Of a stretch of 9,712 nucleotides of DNA, positions 1-6,577 are shown piece after piece. A program made the position numbers and the translations under genes. The first letter of the stretch is position 1. Each line of letters starts with the position of its first letter. The DNA comes from an uncultured Mollicutes bacterium (GTDB taxonomy: Bacteria; Bacillota_I; Bacilli_A; MAG-NZ), in contig CAJYBF010000021.1 of assembly GCA_913064935.1 (NCBI GenBank), positions 1 through 9,712 on the forward strand. Direction: 5' to 3'. The notes under the pieces were generated by a model. The model did not search any database. It saw nothing but the letters and a program-made list of their open reading frames with translations, and was not told where the DNA came from.

Positions 1-22
1 AGCTGCTTGGAGGAATAATAAT

Positions 23-1429
23 ATGTATGATAAATTAATATTTGAACTTTCAAGAGAAAACAGAGTAGGATATTCCTTACCAAAATGCGAAATAGATTCA
101 TATGAAATACCGAAAAACTTAAAAAGAACTTCAGAAGTAATACTTCCTGAAGTTAGTGAAAATGATGTAATGCGTCATTACGTAAATTTATCAAACAAAA
201 ACTTCGGTGTTGATACAGGTTTCTATCCGTTAGGTTCTTGTACAATGAAATATAATCCGAAACTTAATGAGGATATGGCTGGAAGTTACTTCTTCCAAAA
301 CACTCATCCATTAGTAAATCAAGATTCGGCACAAGGTTCATTAGAATTAATGTATAACTTAAGAATAGCTCTTGAAGAGATTACTGGGATGACAAAGGTA
401 TCATTGAATCCATTCGCTGGTGCTCATGGAGAATTAGTTGGACTAATGATAATGAAAGCTTATCATGAGAAGAATAACGATACGAAACGTACAAAAGTTA
501 TCGTTCCAGATTCTGCTCATGGTACAAACCCAGCAAGTGCTACAGTAGCTGGATATGACTGTGTAGAAGTTAAGTCTAATGCAGATGGAACAGTTAATAT
601 AGATTCTTTAAGAGAAGCTATGAATGAAGAAATAGCTGGGATAATGTTAACAAATCCTAATACTTTAGGTATTTACGAAAAAGACATTGTTGAAATCAAA
701 GAAATAGTACATGACCAAGGTGGATTGCTTTATTACGATGGAGCAAATCTTAATGCTATTATGGGTCAATCACGTCCTGGTGATATGGGCTTTGATATTA
801 TCCATCTTAATTTACATAAAACATTCTCTACACCACATGGTGGTGGTGGTCCAGGTTCTGGTCCAGTAGGTGTTCTTGCACATTTAGAAGAGTTTTTACC
901 AGTTCCAGACGTAGTTAAAAATGGAGATAAATTTGAACTTGATTACGATTTACCAAATACTATTGGTCAAATCACATGATTCTATGGTAATTTCAGTGTT
1001 TGCGTAAAAGCGTATACATATATCTTATCTATGGGTAACAACGTACTAAAAGAAGGTTCGAAAATGGCTGTATTAAATGGTAACTACATTATGCATTCAC
1101 TTAAGGATGATTTCGTACTTCCAATTGAGTCTGGTTGTAAACATGAATTTGTATTTGATGGCCTAGTTGATAAATCAAGTGGAGTTACAACGTTGGACGT
1201 GGCTAAGCGATTATTAGACTTAGGTTTCCACGCTCCTACTATATACTTCCCACTAATCGTTCATGAGGCAATGATGATCGAACCAACTGAAACAGAAAGT
1301 AAGCAAAGCTTAGATAATTTCATTGATGCAATGAAATCTATCGCTAAAGAAGCAAAAGAAAAACCAGAGTATTTGAAAAATGCTCCTTACAATACACCTG
1401 TAAGAAGATTGGATGAAGCAATCATGTAG
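23..1429 (+). pseudogene. gcvPB: Glycine dehydrogenase (decarboxylating) subunit 2, interrupted by an in-frame TGA
   Basis: This is the C-terminal half of the P-protein of the glycine cleavage system. With GcvPA it decarboxylates glycine using PLP and passes the aminomethyl group to lipoylated GcvH in the cytoplasm. The PLP-lysine region [17 protein letters not shown] is intact, with the Schiff-base lysine at about residue 266. [11 protein letters not shown] and [11 protein letters not shown] are also present. The frame stops at TGA 977-979 (codon 319), then continues open in the same frame to TAG 1427-1429 with family sequence ([30 protein letters not shown]). Family members have Ser or Pro at the TGA position, so a single change TCA to TGA would explain it. 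The full frame would be 468 aa, slightly short of the usual 480-490 because the tail after RRLDEA is missing. The start has a GGAGGA site about 9 nt upstream. Upstream gcvPA would lie outside the window. ATG 1031 has no ribosome site, so two separate polypeptides are unlikely. It is a pseudogene unless the UGA is read through. Confidence 0.9.
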
Positions 1430-1584
1430 CATATAATGATGTAGTATACTTTATAAGCACTTTTATTAGTAATAGAAATTACGGTAACAATCAAAATGTA
1501 ATCGCTAAAATAGTTGCCTTAATAAAAAAAGACTACCTCGTCGAAGTAATCACAGTAATTAAAATCAAGACAATATGTATATAA
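1423..1584 (+). pseudogene. Possible coding remnant downstream of gcvPB
   Basis: A frame without stops runs for 53 codons from inside the gcvPB tail to TAA 1582-1584, with no ATG or ribosome site. The middle reads VYFISTFISNRNYGNNQN followed by VIAKIVALIKKDYLVEVI. This resembles the start of a diacylglycerol kinase/LCB5-type catalytic domain (hydrophobic strand, Asn/Ser/Gly-rich loop, amphipathic helix, second strand), but the match is by eye and weak. If it is real, it is the N-terminal scrap of a deleted gene. Otherwise it is a chance open frame in AT-rich DNA. I see no other coding signal in 1430-1720. Confidence 0.2.
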
Positions 1585-1616
1585 AAACTAACCTATTTAT
1601 GAGTTAGTTTTTATAT
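1579..1616 (+). terminator. Intrinsic terminator behind the gcv region
   Basis: A perfect 14-bp stem (arms 1579-1592 and 1603-1616) encloses a 10-nt loop. The 3' arm carries the T-run GTTTTTATATTG. Placement after gcvPB and just before a new promoter suits the end of the gcv operon. Part of the stem and loop (1589-1598) can instead pair with 1625-1634. Confidence 0.7.
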
Positions 1617-1634
1617 TGCTTGACAAATAGGTTA
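1589..1634. repeat. Inverted repeat overlapping terminator and promoter
   Basis: TAACCTATTT at 1589-1598 and its exact complement AAATAGGTTA at 1625-1634. The first arm covers the terminator's stem base and loop; the second starts in the last base of the -35 box and runs into the spacer. It could be a pair of operator half-sites 36 bp apart, or an alternative RNA pairing that competes with the terminator hairpin. Confidence 0.5.
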
Positions 1635-1648
1635 AATATTAATATAAT
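1620..1648 (+). promoter_or_regulatory. Consensus sigma-A promoter
   Basis: TTGACA at 1620-1625, a 17-bp spacer, and TATAAT at 1643-1648: both hexamers match the consensus exactly. Transcription would start near 1655 and run into the decayed peptidase gene and then the PadR operon. No other promoter of similar quality precedes padR. A GTTA-N5-TAAC dyad lies at 1652-1664, just after the -10 box, where an operator could sit. Confidence 0.85.
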
Positions 1649-1723
1649 CAAGTTAGTAATTAACATTATTAATAAATAAGTTCATATAATAAAGTATAAT
1701 GAAGTATAAATGAATAAAAAAGA

Positions 1724-2372
1724 ATGGTTAACAACTTTCTTGAACACGTTACGATAGATAGCGAAACTCATAATGAGATACAGTATATGGAGCGCTTAAT
1801 TAAAGAACTGGAATCGGAATAAAACCAATTGTTAATGGAAACATGATTACTAGTGACGGAACAACTATCCTTGGCGCAGATGACAAGAGTGGTATAACAG
1901 TAATCATTGAAGCCCTGACTACAATCAAAGAAGAAAATTTAACTCATAGACCTATTGAAGTTCTCTTCACTATATTTGAAGAAGGCGGATTAAACGGGGC
2001 AAAGCACGCAGATTATAGTAGATTAGTTTCTAAAAATTGTATTGTTTTCGATACAGGTGGGCCGCTTGAGAACGTCGTGATGAATGCAATTGCGCACAAC
2101 AATATTACAGTTAATGTAATTGGCCGTCCCTCACATGCTGGAGCTAACCCAGAAGGTGGAATTAATGCAATCGAATTGCTTCAAGAGCGATAAGCAAAAT
2201 GAACATAGGAAGAATTGACCATGAGACTACAGCTAACATAGGGACTGCAAAGGGTGGACTTGCTACTAACATTGTAATGCCTGATCTTGTCTTAGAATGT
2301 GAAGCTAGAAGTCTATCAGATGAAAAATTACAAAAACAAACTAGTAAGGAAAGGAAAGCAAATTATGAATGA
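1724..2372 (+). pseudogene. Decayed M20 (peptidase T-like) metallopeptidase
   Basis: Three pieces of one M20-family, PepT-like peptidase gene are visible. Piece 1 (ATG 1724 to about 1816) reads MVNNFLEHVTIDSETHNE, the family N-terminus. Piece 2 (about 1816-2193, another frame) holds SDGTTILGADDKSG, with a catalytic-centre Asp, FTIFEEGGLNGAKH with the Glu pair, and FDTGGP. Piece 3 (about 2187-2372, shifted again) reads AISKMNIGRIDHETTANIG, then AKGGLATNIVMPD and ECEARSLSDEKL. The junction at about 1816 has lost roughly 60 codons, including the His-x-Asp metal-binding motif. The junction at about 2186 looks like a single-base loss. The final 100 or so residues are missing. The largest open piece, 1843-2193, has no ribosome site and cannot form an active enzyme. 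An A-run at 1714-1719 could hide a further upstream start (ATG 1710) in another frame. Family identification is firm; the exact orthologue is not. Confidence 0.85.
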
Positions 2373-2469
2373 TTTTAGTTATTTTGAGCAGCTTACCTAT
2401 AATTTTACTGACCATATGGAAAAAAGAAAAATAAACTCGATGAAAATGCGAACTAGATCTAGACGATAA
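2365..2469 (+). CDS. Small ORF of 34 residues before padR, function unknown
   Basis: ATG 2365 to TAA 2467-2469, preceded by a purine-rich AAGGAAAGG about 6 nt upstream. The product starts MNDFSYFEQLTY and ends in a basic tail, KMRTRSRR. It overlaps the last codons of the decayed peptidase in another frame and ends about 12 nt before the padR start. The padR ribosome site directly follows the stop, so translational coupling is possible. I do not recognise it. It may be a truncated gene start left by the deletion that removed the peptidase C-terminus, or a chance frame. Confidence 0.3.
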   Translation: MNDFSYFEQLTYNFTDHMEKRKINSMKMRTRSRR

Positions 2470-2481
2470 GGAGGATGGCAA

Positions 2482-2802
2482 ATGGATACACAATTTAAAA
2501 AAGGAGTTATTGAAGTTTGTGTATTAAATGAAATTAAGAAAGCCGACAATTATGGTTATAACCTTGTTAAAAGTCTATCTAGAGTACTCGAAATTGGAGA
2601 AAGCACTATATACACGATGTTGAGAAAGTTAACTAATGAAGGTAATCTTGATGTTTATGAAAAAGCGGGGTCAGATGGTCCTAGAAGAAAATACTATACA
2701 CTAACTAATAATGGAGAACACAAACTATTTCTACTTGTTAATGAGTGGGAAGTTTTTATAAAAAAAATTAATAATTTAATTGGAGGATTAACAGATGAGT
2801 AA
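2482..2802 (+). CDS. PadR-family transcriptional regulator
   Basis: A 106-aa winged-helix DNA-binding protein. The PadR signature is clear: FKKGVIEVCVLNEI (helix 1), NYGYNLVKSL, STIYTMLRKLTNEG (recognition helix) and the wing GPRRKYYTLTNNGE, followed by a short C-terminal dimerisation helix to about residue 100. It has the usual size for the short PadR class. The start is set by AAGGAGG about 7 nt upstream of ATG 2482. Its stop overlaps the next gene's ATG by 8 nt, which implies translational coupling. In this family, short PadR regulators next to DUF1700 genes usually control their own operon, often in response to envelope stress or lipophilic compounds. That role is inferred here and no ligand can be read from the sequence. 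Confidence 0.92.
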   Translation: MDTQFKKGVIEVCVLNEIKKADNYGYNLVKSLSRVLEIGESTIYTMLRKLTNEGNLDVYEKAGSDGPRRKYYTLTNNGEHKLFLLVNEWEVFIKKINNLIGGLTDE

Positions 2803-4030
2803 AAATGACTTTATGAATCAATTAGAAGTTTTGTTGAGAGTAAAAAAAGAAGATAAGGATTCTATATTAGAAGAGTACGACTCATACTTCACAGAAGCAA
2901 CTAGTGACGGTGCAACTGAGCAAGAGGTAGTAGAAATGCTTGAGACACCAAAAGAAATAGCTGCTACTGCGAATGATGAGTTAGGAACTACTAAATCGGA
3001 GGATATGAAAGGTTATATCAAAGCTCAAGTAGATATCGCTAAAAAAAGTATCGAAAACTCTGTCGACTTAATTGATATCGATGGATTAGTTAGTAACGTT
3101 AATAAAACTGTATCAGAAACTATGGAATCTATTAAAAAGAATTCAATATTAGAAGGAATAGGTGAAAAAATGTCTGAAGTTATAGATAAGCTAAAATCAA
3201 TCGATTATGGTAAGAATAATAATGGCGAGCAAGATTATAGCAACTCAAAAATAGACAAGGTTGATATAAAAGGAAATAAACTTATTATAAGTATTAATGA
3301 CGAAAACTCAAGTAAAATAGGAGTTAGAATAACACAAGGGACTGAACAAGAATTAATTTCTATGACAATACCAAACATAGTTAAGAATACGTTTGAATTG
3401 ATAGAAGACGGTGAGACGGTACAGTATTTGGTTCCAAAAACGAGCATTCAATTAGCTCAACGCAAGAGAGTTAAGTTATTAATACCAACTCATATAGAAG
3501 ATTTAACGATTAATAGCAAGTGCCCACTTAGTGTTAAAGGGATAGAGTTAGAAAATTTAGCAGTTAAAGTAAATAACGTACCGGTTTCTATTTCAGATAT
3601 TGAAGGAGGAATCGTTGAATTGAATATGGGCAACGGACCTTTATCAGTAAAAGATCTAGAGGTTGATAAATTCTATATTGACAACGGCAACGGACCAGTA
3701 AGTATTAAGAATATTGAATCAGAGGAAATAAGATTAGAGTGCTTGGATGGACCTATTTCAATCAAAGACGTTGAGTCGGATGAGTTTGTTGCTAAACTAG
3801 GATCGGGACCACTATCTATAAAAGATATGAAAGGTGTGAAGCATTCATATTCTATGGGGTCTGGACCTAAATCAATAAAGGACATAGATGTAGAGGATTT
3901 ACTTGTTGAAGCTAGCGGAGGAATCATATCAATGAGAGATGTGAAAACAAAATTGCTAGATGGAGATATTACAGGATCCGTGAAATCTTTACGAAGAATC
4001 GATGCAGAAGTAGATAAACTAAGGAAATAG
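2795..4030 (+). CDS. DUF1700 plus DUF4097 repeat protein
   Basis: A 411-aa protein. Residues 1-65 form a DUF1700/HAAS-type helical domain (NDFMNQLEVLLR, EYDSYFTEA, EEVVEMLE-like with TPKEIA). Residues 70-150 are a charged helical linker with no transmembrane stretch, whereas many DUF1700 proteins carry membrane helices. Residues 155-235 are beta-rich. From about 240 the DUF4097 region consists of eight rungs of the type GPLSIKDIE. The third residue-equivalent (Pro) falls at 244, 263, 282, 301, 320, 339, 358 and Ile 377, an exact 19-residue period that predicts a beta-solenoid. No signal peptide is visible, so the protein is predicted cytoplasmic, perhaps held at the membrane by the next gene's product. 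It overlaps padR by 8 nt and lies 8 nt before the next gene. The biochemical role of this family is not established. Confidence 0.9.
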   Translation: MSKNDFMNQLEVLLRVKKEDKDSILEEYDSYFTEATSDGATEQEVVEMLETPKEIAATANDELGTTKSEDMKGYIKAQVDIAKKSIENSVDLIDIDGLVSNVNKTVSETMESIKKNSILEGIGEKMSEVIDKLKSIDYGKNNNGEQDYSNSKIDKVDIKGNKLIISINDENSSKIGVRITQGTEQELISMTIPNIVKNTFELIEDGETVQYLVPKTSIQLAQRKRVKLLIPTHIEDLTINSKCPLSVKGIELENLAVKVNNVPVSISDIEGGIVELNMGNGPLSVKDLEVDKFYIDNGNGPVSIKNIESEEIRLECLDGPISIKDVESDEFVAKLGSGPLSIKDMKGVKHSYSMGSGPKSIKDIDVEDLLVEASGGIISMRDVKTKLLDGDITGSVKSLRRIDAEVDKLRK

Positions 4031-4038
4031 GTGATAAA

Positions 4039-4248
4039 ATGCAAATATCATTCAAAGGATTTAGAAACATAGTTGTATCATTATTAAAATTAATCATTGT
4101 TGGACTTATTGTGGTGATTTCATTTAAAATCTTGAAATCATTGTTACCGTTCTTGATAGTAGGAGCAGTGATGGTGTACTTAATAGGATATTATCAAAAT
4201 CAAAAAAGAAACAAAGAGGAAGAAAAAGAAGTGGTTTTAACTAAATAA
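4039..4248 (+). CDS. Small two-helix membrane protein of the PadR operon
   Basis: A 69-aa protein with hydrophobic segments at about 11-28 (IVVSLLKLIIVGLIVVIS) and 34-51 (SLLPFLIVGAVMVYLIG) and a charged C-tail rich in Lys and Glu. A GGTGAT site lies a few bases upstream of ATG 4039, and the gene starts 8 nt after the DUF4097 gene, so it is the third gene of the operon. It could anchor the DUF1700-DUF4097 protein, which has no membrane segment of its own; that is inference from position only. I do not recognise a named family. Confidence 0.8.
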   Translation: MQISFKGFRNIVVSLLKLIIVGLIVVISFKILKSLLPFLIVGAVMVYLIGYYQNQKRNKEEEKEVVLTK

Positions 4249-4270
4249 ATCTTTCTAGTTTCATAATAAA

Positions 4271-4302
4271 AAATAAAACATTCCTTCCAGAATGTTTTAT
4301 TT
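4271..4302. terminator. Bidirectional terminator shared by padR operon and gdhA
   Basis: A perfect 13-bp stem (4271-4283 with 4290-4302) around a 6-nt loop CTTCCA. Both outer sides are T-rich on the outgoing strand (TTTTATTTG on plus; TTTTATTTTTTATTATG on minus), so it can stop transcription of both convergent units. Confidence 0.9.
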
Positions 4303-4316
4303 GTATGTTAGGTATA

Positions 4317-5684
4317 TTAATATTTACCTTGGGCACGCATAGCATTTGCCACTTTGATAAATCCACCAATATTTGCTCCAGCAATAAGATCATATCCAAA
4401 TCCGTACTCTTCGCTTGACTGAACGCAAGTATTGTAAATATTCTTCATTATTTCTTGTAGTTTTTGATCTACCTCTTCTGCAGTCCAAGATAGTCTCATA
4501 CTATTTTGACTCATTTCTAAGCCTGATACTGCTACCCCACCAGCATTTGCTGCTTTTCCGGGAGCAATAATTATACCGTTTTCTTTTAATAAGGAAATAG
4601 CTTCGTTACTTATGGGCATATTAGAAGCTTCTATAATATATTTAACTTTATTATCTATAATGAGATTCGCCTCATGAACTCCAATTTCGTTCTGAGTAGC
4701 ACATGGAATAATTACATCTACTTTAACACCCCAAGGTTTTTCATTTGCAAAGAATTTACAATTGAATTTGTTTGCGTAATCTTCTAGTGTGATATTGGAA
4801 TCGCCTCTAATTTTAAGAAGAAATGATATCTTCTCATCAGTAGTTATCCCTTCGGGGTCATGTACATAACCTCTACTTCCAGATATTGTAACTACTTTTC
4901 CACCTAAGTCACGAACCTTCAAACAAGTACCCCATGCAACATTCCCATAACCACTAACGGCTACAGTTTTGCCTTTGAAATCCTGGTTATCGTGTTTCAA
5001 CATTTCGTTTGCGAAGTACACTGCTCCGTATCCAGTTGCTTCTGGTCTAATCAAGCTACCACCGTATTCTAGTCCCTTACCAGTAAGAACTCCACCTTCA
5101 TAAGCTCCAGCGAGTCTTTTGTAAGCACCAAATAAATATCCTATTTCTCTTCCACCAACACCAATGTCTCCAGCTGGAACATCTACACTTGAACCGATGT
5201 GTCTATATAAAGAAGTCATGAAACTTGTACAAAAATTTAAAATTTCATCGTCTGTTTTACCCTTTGGATCGAAATCAGATCCACCTTTTCCTCCGCCAAG
5301 CGGTAAGGATGTTAGGCTGTTCTTAAACACTTGCTCAAAAGCTAAAAACTTAATTACACCAGAGTAAACACTAGGGTGTAGTCGTAGTCCACCCTTATAT
5401 GGACCTATAGCACTGTTAAATTGAAATCTGTAACCTTTGTTGACGTTTATTGAGCCGAATCGATCTACCCAAGAAACTCTAAATAAAATGCCTTGTTCAG
5501 GTTCGATAATCCTTCCCAAAATATTGTCCTTAATATATTCTGGATGCTTATCTAAAACAGGACCCAGTGTAACAAATACTTCTTCTACTGCTTGAATGAA
5601 TTCTACTTCGTGCCCATTTTTCGCTATCAAATTAGCTAGCACTTCATCAATGTAAACTCTTGATTCTTTTGATACTCGACTCAT
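4317..5684 (-). CDS. gdhA: Glutamate dehydrogenase, NADP-type
   Basis: A 455-aa cytoplasmic enzyme that converts 2-oxoglutarate, ammonium and NADPH to glutamate; it is close to the usual 445-450 aa of hexameric bacterial enzymes. Substrate-domain motifs are GPYKGGLRLHPSV (about 94-106), PLGGGKGGSDFDP with the catalytic lysine near 133, and PAGDIGVGGREIG with the catalytic Asp near 173. The dinucleotide fold holds GYGNVAWG (about 245-252), and the second strand ends ISGSRG. A small residue there, rather than an acidic one, fits NADP preference. ATG 5684 has a strong AAAGGAGG site. Its stop lies just beyond the shared terminator at 4271-4302. A promoter and a small dyad lie upstream at 5734-5783. 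All tryptophans here use TGG, which bears on the TGA question elsewhere in the window. Confidence 0.96.
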   Translation of the reverse strand: MSRVSKESRVYIDEVLANLIAKNGHEVEFIQAVEEVFVTLGPVLDKHPEYIKDNILGRIIEPEQGILFRVSWVDRFGSINVNKGYRFQFNSAIGPYKGGLRLHPSVYSGVIKFLAFEQVFKNSLTSLPLGGGKGGSDFDPKGKTDDEILNFCTSFMTSLYRHIGSSVDVPAGDIGVGGREIGYLFGAYKRLAGAYEGGVLTGKGLEYGGSLIRPEATGYGAVYFANEMLKHDNQDFKGKTVAVSGYGNVAWGTCLKVRDLGGKVVTISGSRGYVHDPEGITTDEKISFLLKIRGDSNITLEDYANKFNCKFFANEKPWGVKVDVIIPCATQNEIGVHEANLIIDNKVKYIIEASNMPISNEAISLLKENGIIIAPGKAANAGGVAVSGLEMSQNSMRLSWTAEEVDQKLQEIMKNIYNTCVQSSEEYGFGYDLIAGANIGGFIKVANAMRAQGKY

Positions 5685-5733
5685 TATAAAACCTCCTTTT
5701 ATTTATCCTATTAGTCAAAGAGTAAGATAATGT

Positions 5734-5747
5734 GGGTTTCTTAACCC
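5734..5747 (-). promoter_or_regulatory. Dyad in the gdhA leader
   Basis: GGGTT at 5734-5738 and AACCC at 5743-5747 with a 4-nt centre, placed just downstream of the predicted gdhA -10 box. It is short but GC-rich for this genome. It could be an operator or a small leader hairpin; no regulator can be named. Confidence 0.3.
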
Positions 5748-5754
5748 TACAGTA

Positions 5755-5783
5755 ATTATAGTATAGAATACATAAAACCGCAA
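5755..5783 (-). promoter_or_regulatory. Likely gdhA promoter
   Basis: On the minus strand a perfect -10 box TATAAT (5760-5755) lies 17 bp from TTGCGG (5783-5778), which keeps the TTG of the -35 consensus. Transcription would start near 5748, giving a leader of about 65 nt before the gdhA ATG. Confidence 0.55.
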
Positions 5784-5803
5784 AAAAAAATAAACACAAG
5801 AAA

Positions 5804-5831
5804 GAGGATATATACTTTCGCATGTATCCTC
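5804..5831 (-). terminator. Terminator of the small membrane protein gene
   Basis: Arms 5804-5813 and 5822-5831 form a 10-bp stem with one G-T pair. On the minus strand it is followed by TTTCTTGTG and then a nine-T run (5782-5790 on plus). It lies 7 nt downstream of the stop of the gene ending at 5838. Confidence 0.65.
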
Positions 5832-5837
5832 AATCTG

Positions 5838-6101
5838 TTAATCTACTGTGATATTTTCTTGCACATCGTCAATTGCTTGTTCGGCGATTTTCAAAAAGGC
5901 CCCAACAGATTCGAAACCTTTTCCTAGGACCCCTCTAACATTACAGTAACTCAAGATGGCTAAGATAAGCATTTTTATGTCCGATGCAATTGCGGCTGTT
6001 GTGTATGTCTCGATAATGGATAATGCAACTAAAACAATTGTAGTGACTAGTCCGATTATAGTTCGTTTGTTTGTGTATAGATAAGTTAACTTCTCTTTCA
6101 T
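5838..6101 (-). CDS. Small membrane protein, function unknown
   Basis: An 87-aa product from ATG 6101; an alternative ATG at 6107 adds two residues. The start at 6101 is preferred because AAGGGGTGA then lies at normal spacing, while at 6107 it would be nearly touching. It has an N-terminal basic stretch (MKEKLTYLYTNKR) and hydrophobic segments at about 16-30 (IIGLVTTIVLVALSI) and 38-53 (AAIASDIKMLILAILSY), followed by an amphipathic, acidic C-tail (AEQAIDDVQENITVD). The size and two-helix layout resemble small phage holins, but I see no lysin gene nearby and do not recognise the family. It has its own terminator and is divergent from the DUF4326 gene; no clear -35/-10 pair is visible in the 150-bp gap. 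Confidence 0.7.
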   Translation of the reverse strand: MKEKLTYLYTNKRTIIGLVTTIVLVALSIIETYTTAAIASDIKMLILAILSYCNVRGVLGKGFESVGAFLKIAEQAIDDVQENITVD

Positions 6102-6248
6102 AACCATTCACCCCTTAGTATAATATGAGTGAAATGAAATCTTGTATATGTCTTTTAACACTGGTAATAAAATGGAAGATAGTTGATTTAATTTAAAAAA
6201 TAGTTACCATTATAGTATATATAGAGATTATTGTTTGGGGGAATATGA

Positions 6249-6548
6249 ATGATTATTGTTAAGAATATGACCAACGAATCACCAATAGAACCCTGGCAAA
6301 TTAGGGTTGATAGAGAGACGATTCTAGGTAACCCTTTTATTATGGAGTATGAAGAGCAACGTGATGGTGTTATTGAGAAATACAGAGAATGGTTTAATAA
6401 TCATTTATTAATAGAATCACCTATAATAAAAGAAGAACTAGAAAGAATATCTAAAATCTACAAAAAGCATGGCAGACTAGAGTTGTTTTGTTGGTGTGCT
6501 CCTAAGAAGTGTCACGCAGAAGTTATAAGAGAATACTTAACTAAATAA
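6249..6548 (+). CDS. DUF4326 domain protein
   Basis: A 99-aa cytoplasmic protein with the DUF4326 pattern: LGNPF at 26-30, an Arg-Asp turn and helix (DGVIEKYREWF) at 39-49, and the Cys/His motif CWCAPKKCH at 81-89, which could bind a metal. The family is widespread in phages and mobile regions; its biochemical role is not known to me. The start is ATG 6249. An ATG at 6245 in another frame opens only a five-codon frame, and GGGGGAA lies 7-8 nt upstream of 6249. Downstream, the gene's terminator has been split by an insertion sequence. Confidence 0.85.
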   Translation: MIIVKNMTNESPIEPWQIRVDRETILGNPFIMEYEEQRDGVIEKYREWFNNHLLIESPIIKEELERISKIYKKHGRLELFCWCAPKKCHAEVIREYLTK

Positions 6549-6565
6549 ACGAATTACACCAAAGA

Positions 6566-6576
6566 AAAACCCACGA
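6566..6576. terminator. Left arm of a terminator split by the IS
   Basis: AAAACCCACGA, the exact complement of TCGTGGGTTTT at 8004-8014. Removing the IS and one TAAT copy restores an 11-bp hairpin with loop ATAATA and T-runs on both sides, 17 nt after the DUF4326 stop. Confidence 0.85.
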
Positions 6577-6577
6577 A

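Noticed and set aside
977..1025. Selenocysteine insertion at the gcvPB TGA
   Set aside because: No convincing hairpin with an exposed loop G follows the TGA within the bacterial SECIS distance; the repeated GCGTA elements there are direct, not inverted. Relatives have Ser or Pro, not Cys, and GcvPB is not a known selenoprotein.
1031..1429. Separate 132-aa gene beginning at ATG 1031
   Set aside because: It is the C-terminal part of GcvPB in the same frame as the upstream piece, with no ribosome site, and FYGNF before the ATG is also conserved family sequence.
3521..3960. CRISPR-like or other non-coding direct repeats
   Set aside because: The 57-bp periodicity is fully explained by the 19-residue protein repeat; the copies are diverged at DNA level and lie inside a continuous coding frame.
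3673..4044. Minus-strand open frame opposite the DUF4097 repeats
   Set aside because: It mirrors the repeat codons of the plus-strand gene, has no ribosome site, and its translation is a low-complexity Ser/Pro/Ile pattern.
5164..5367. Plus-strand open frame opposite gdhA
   Set aside because: It is antisense to the catalytic region of gdhA, has no ribosome site and resembles no family.
6165..6212. Inverted TGGTAA/TTACCA pair between the divergent genes as an operator
   Set aside because: Only six matching bases about 35 bp apart in AT-rich DNA, with no placement relative to a convincing promoter.
5838..6548. Intact prophage or toxin-antitoxin module
   Set aside because: No integrase, lysin or structural gene lies nearby, and neither protein resembles a known toxin or antitoxin; the two genes are divergent rather than co-transcribed.
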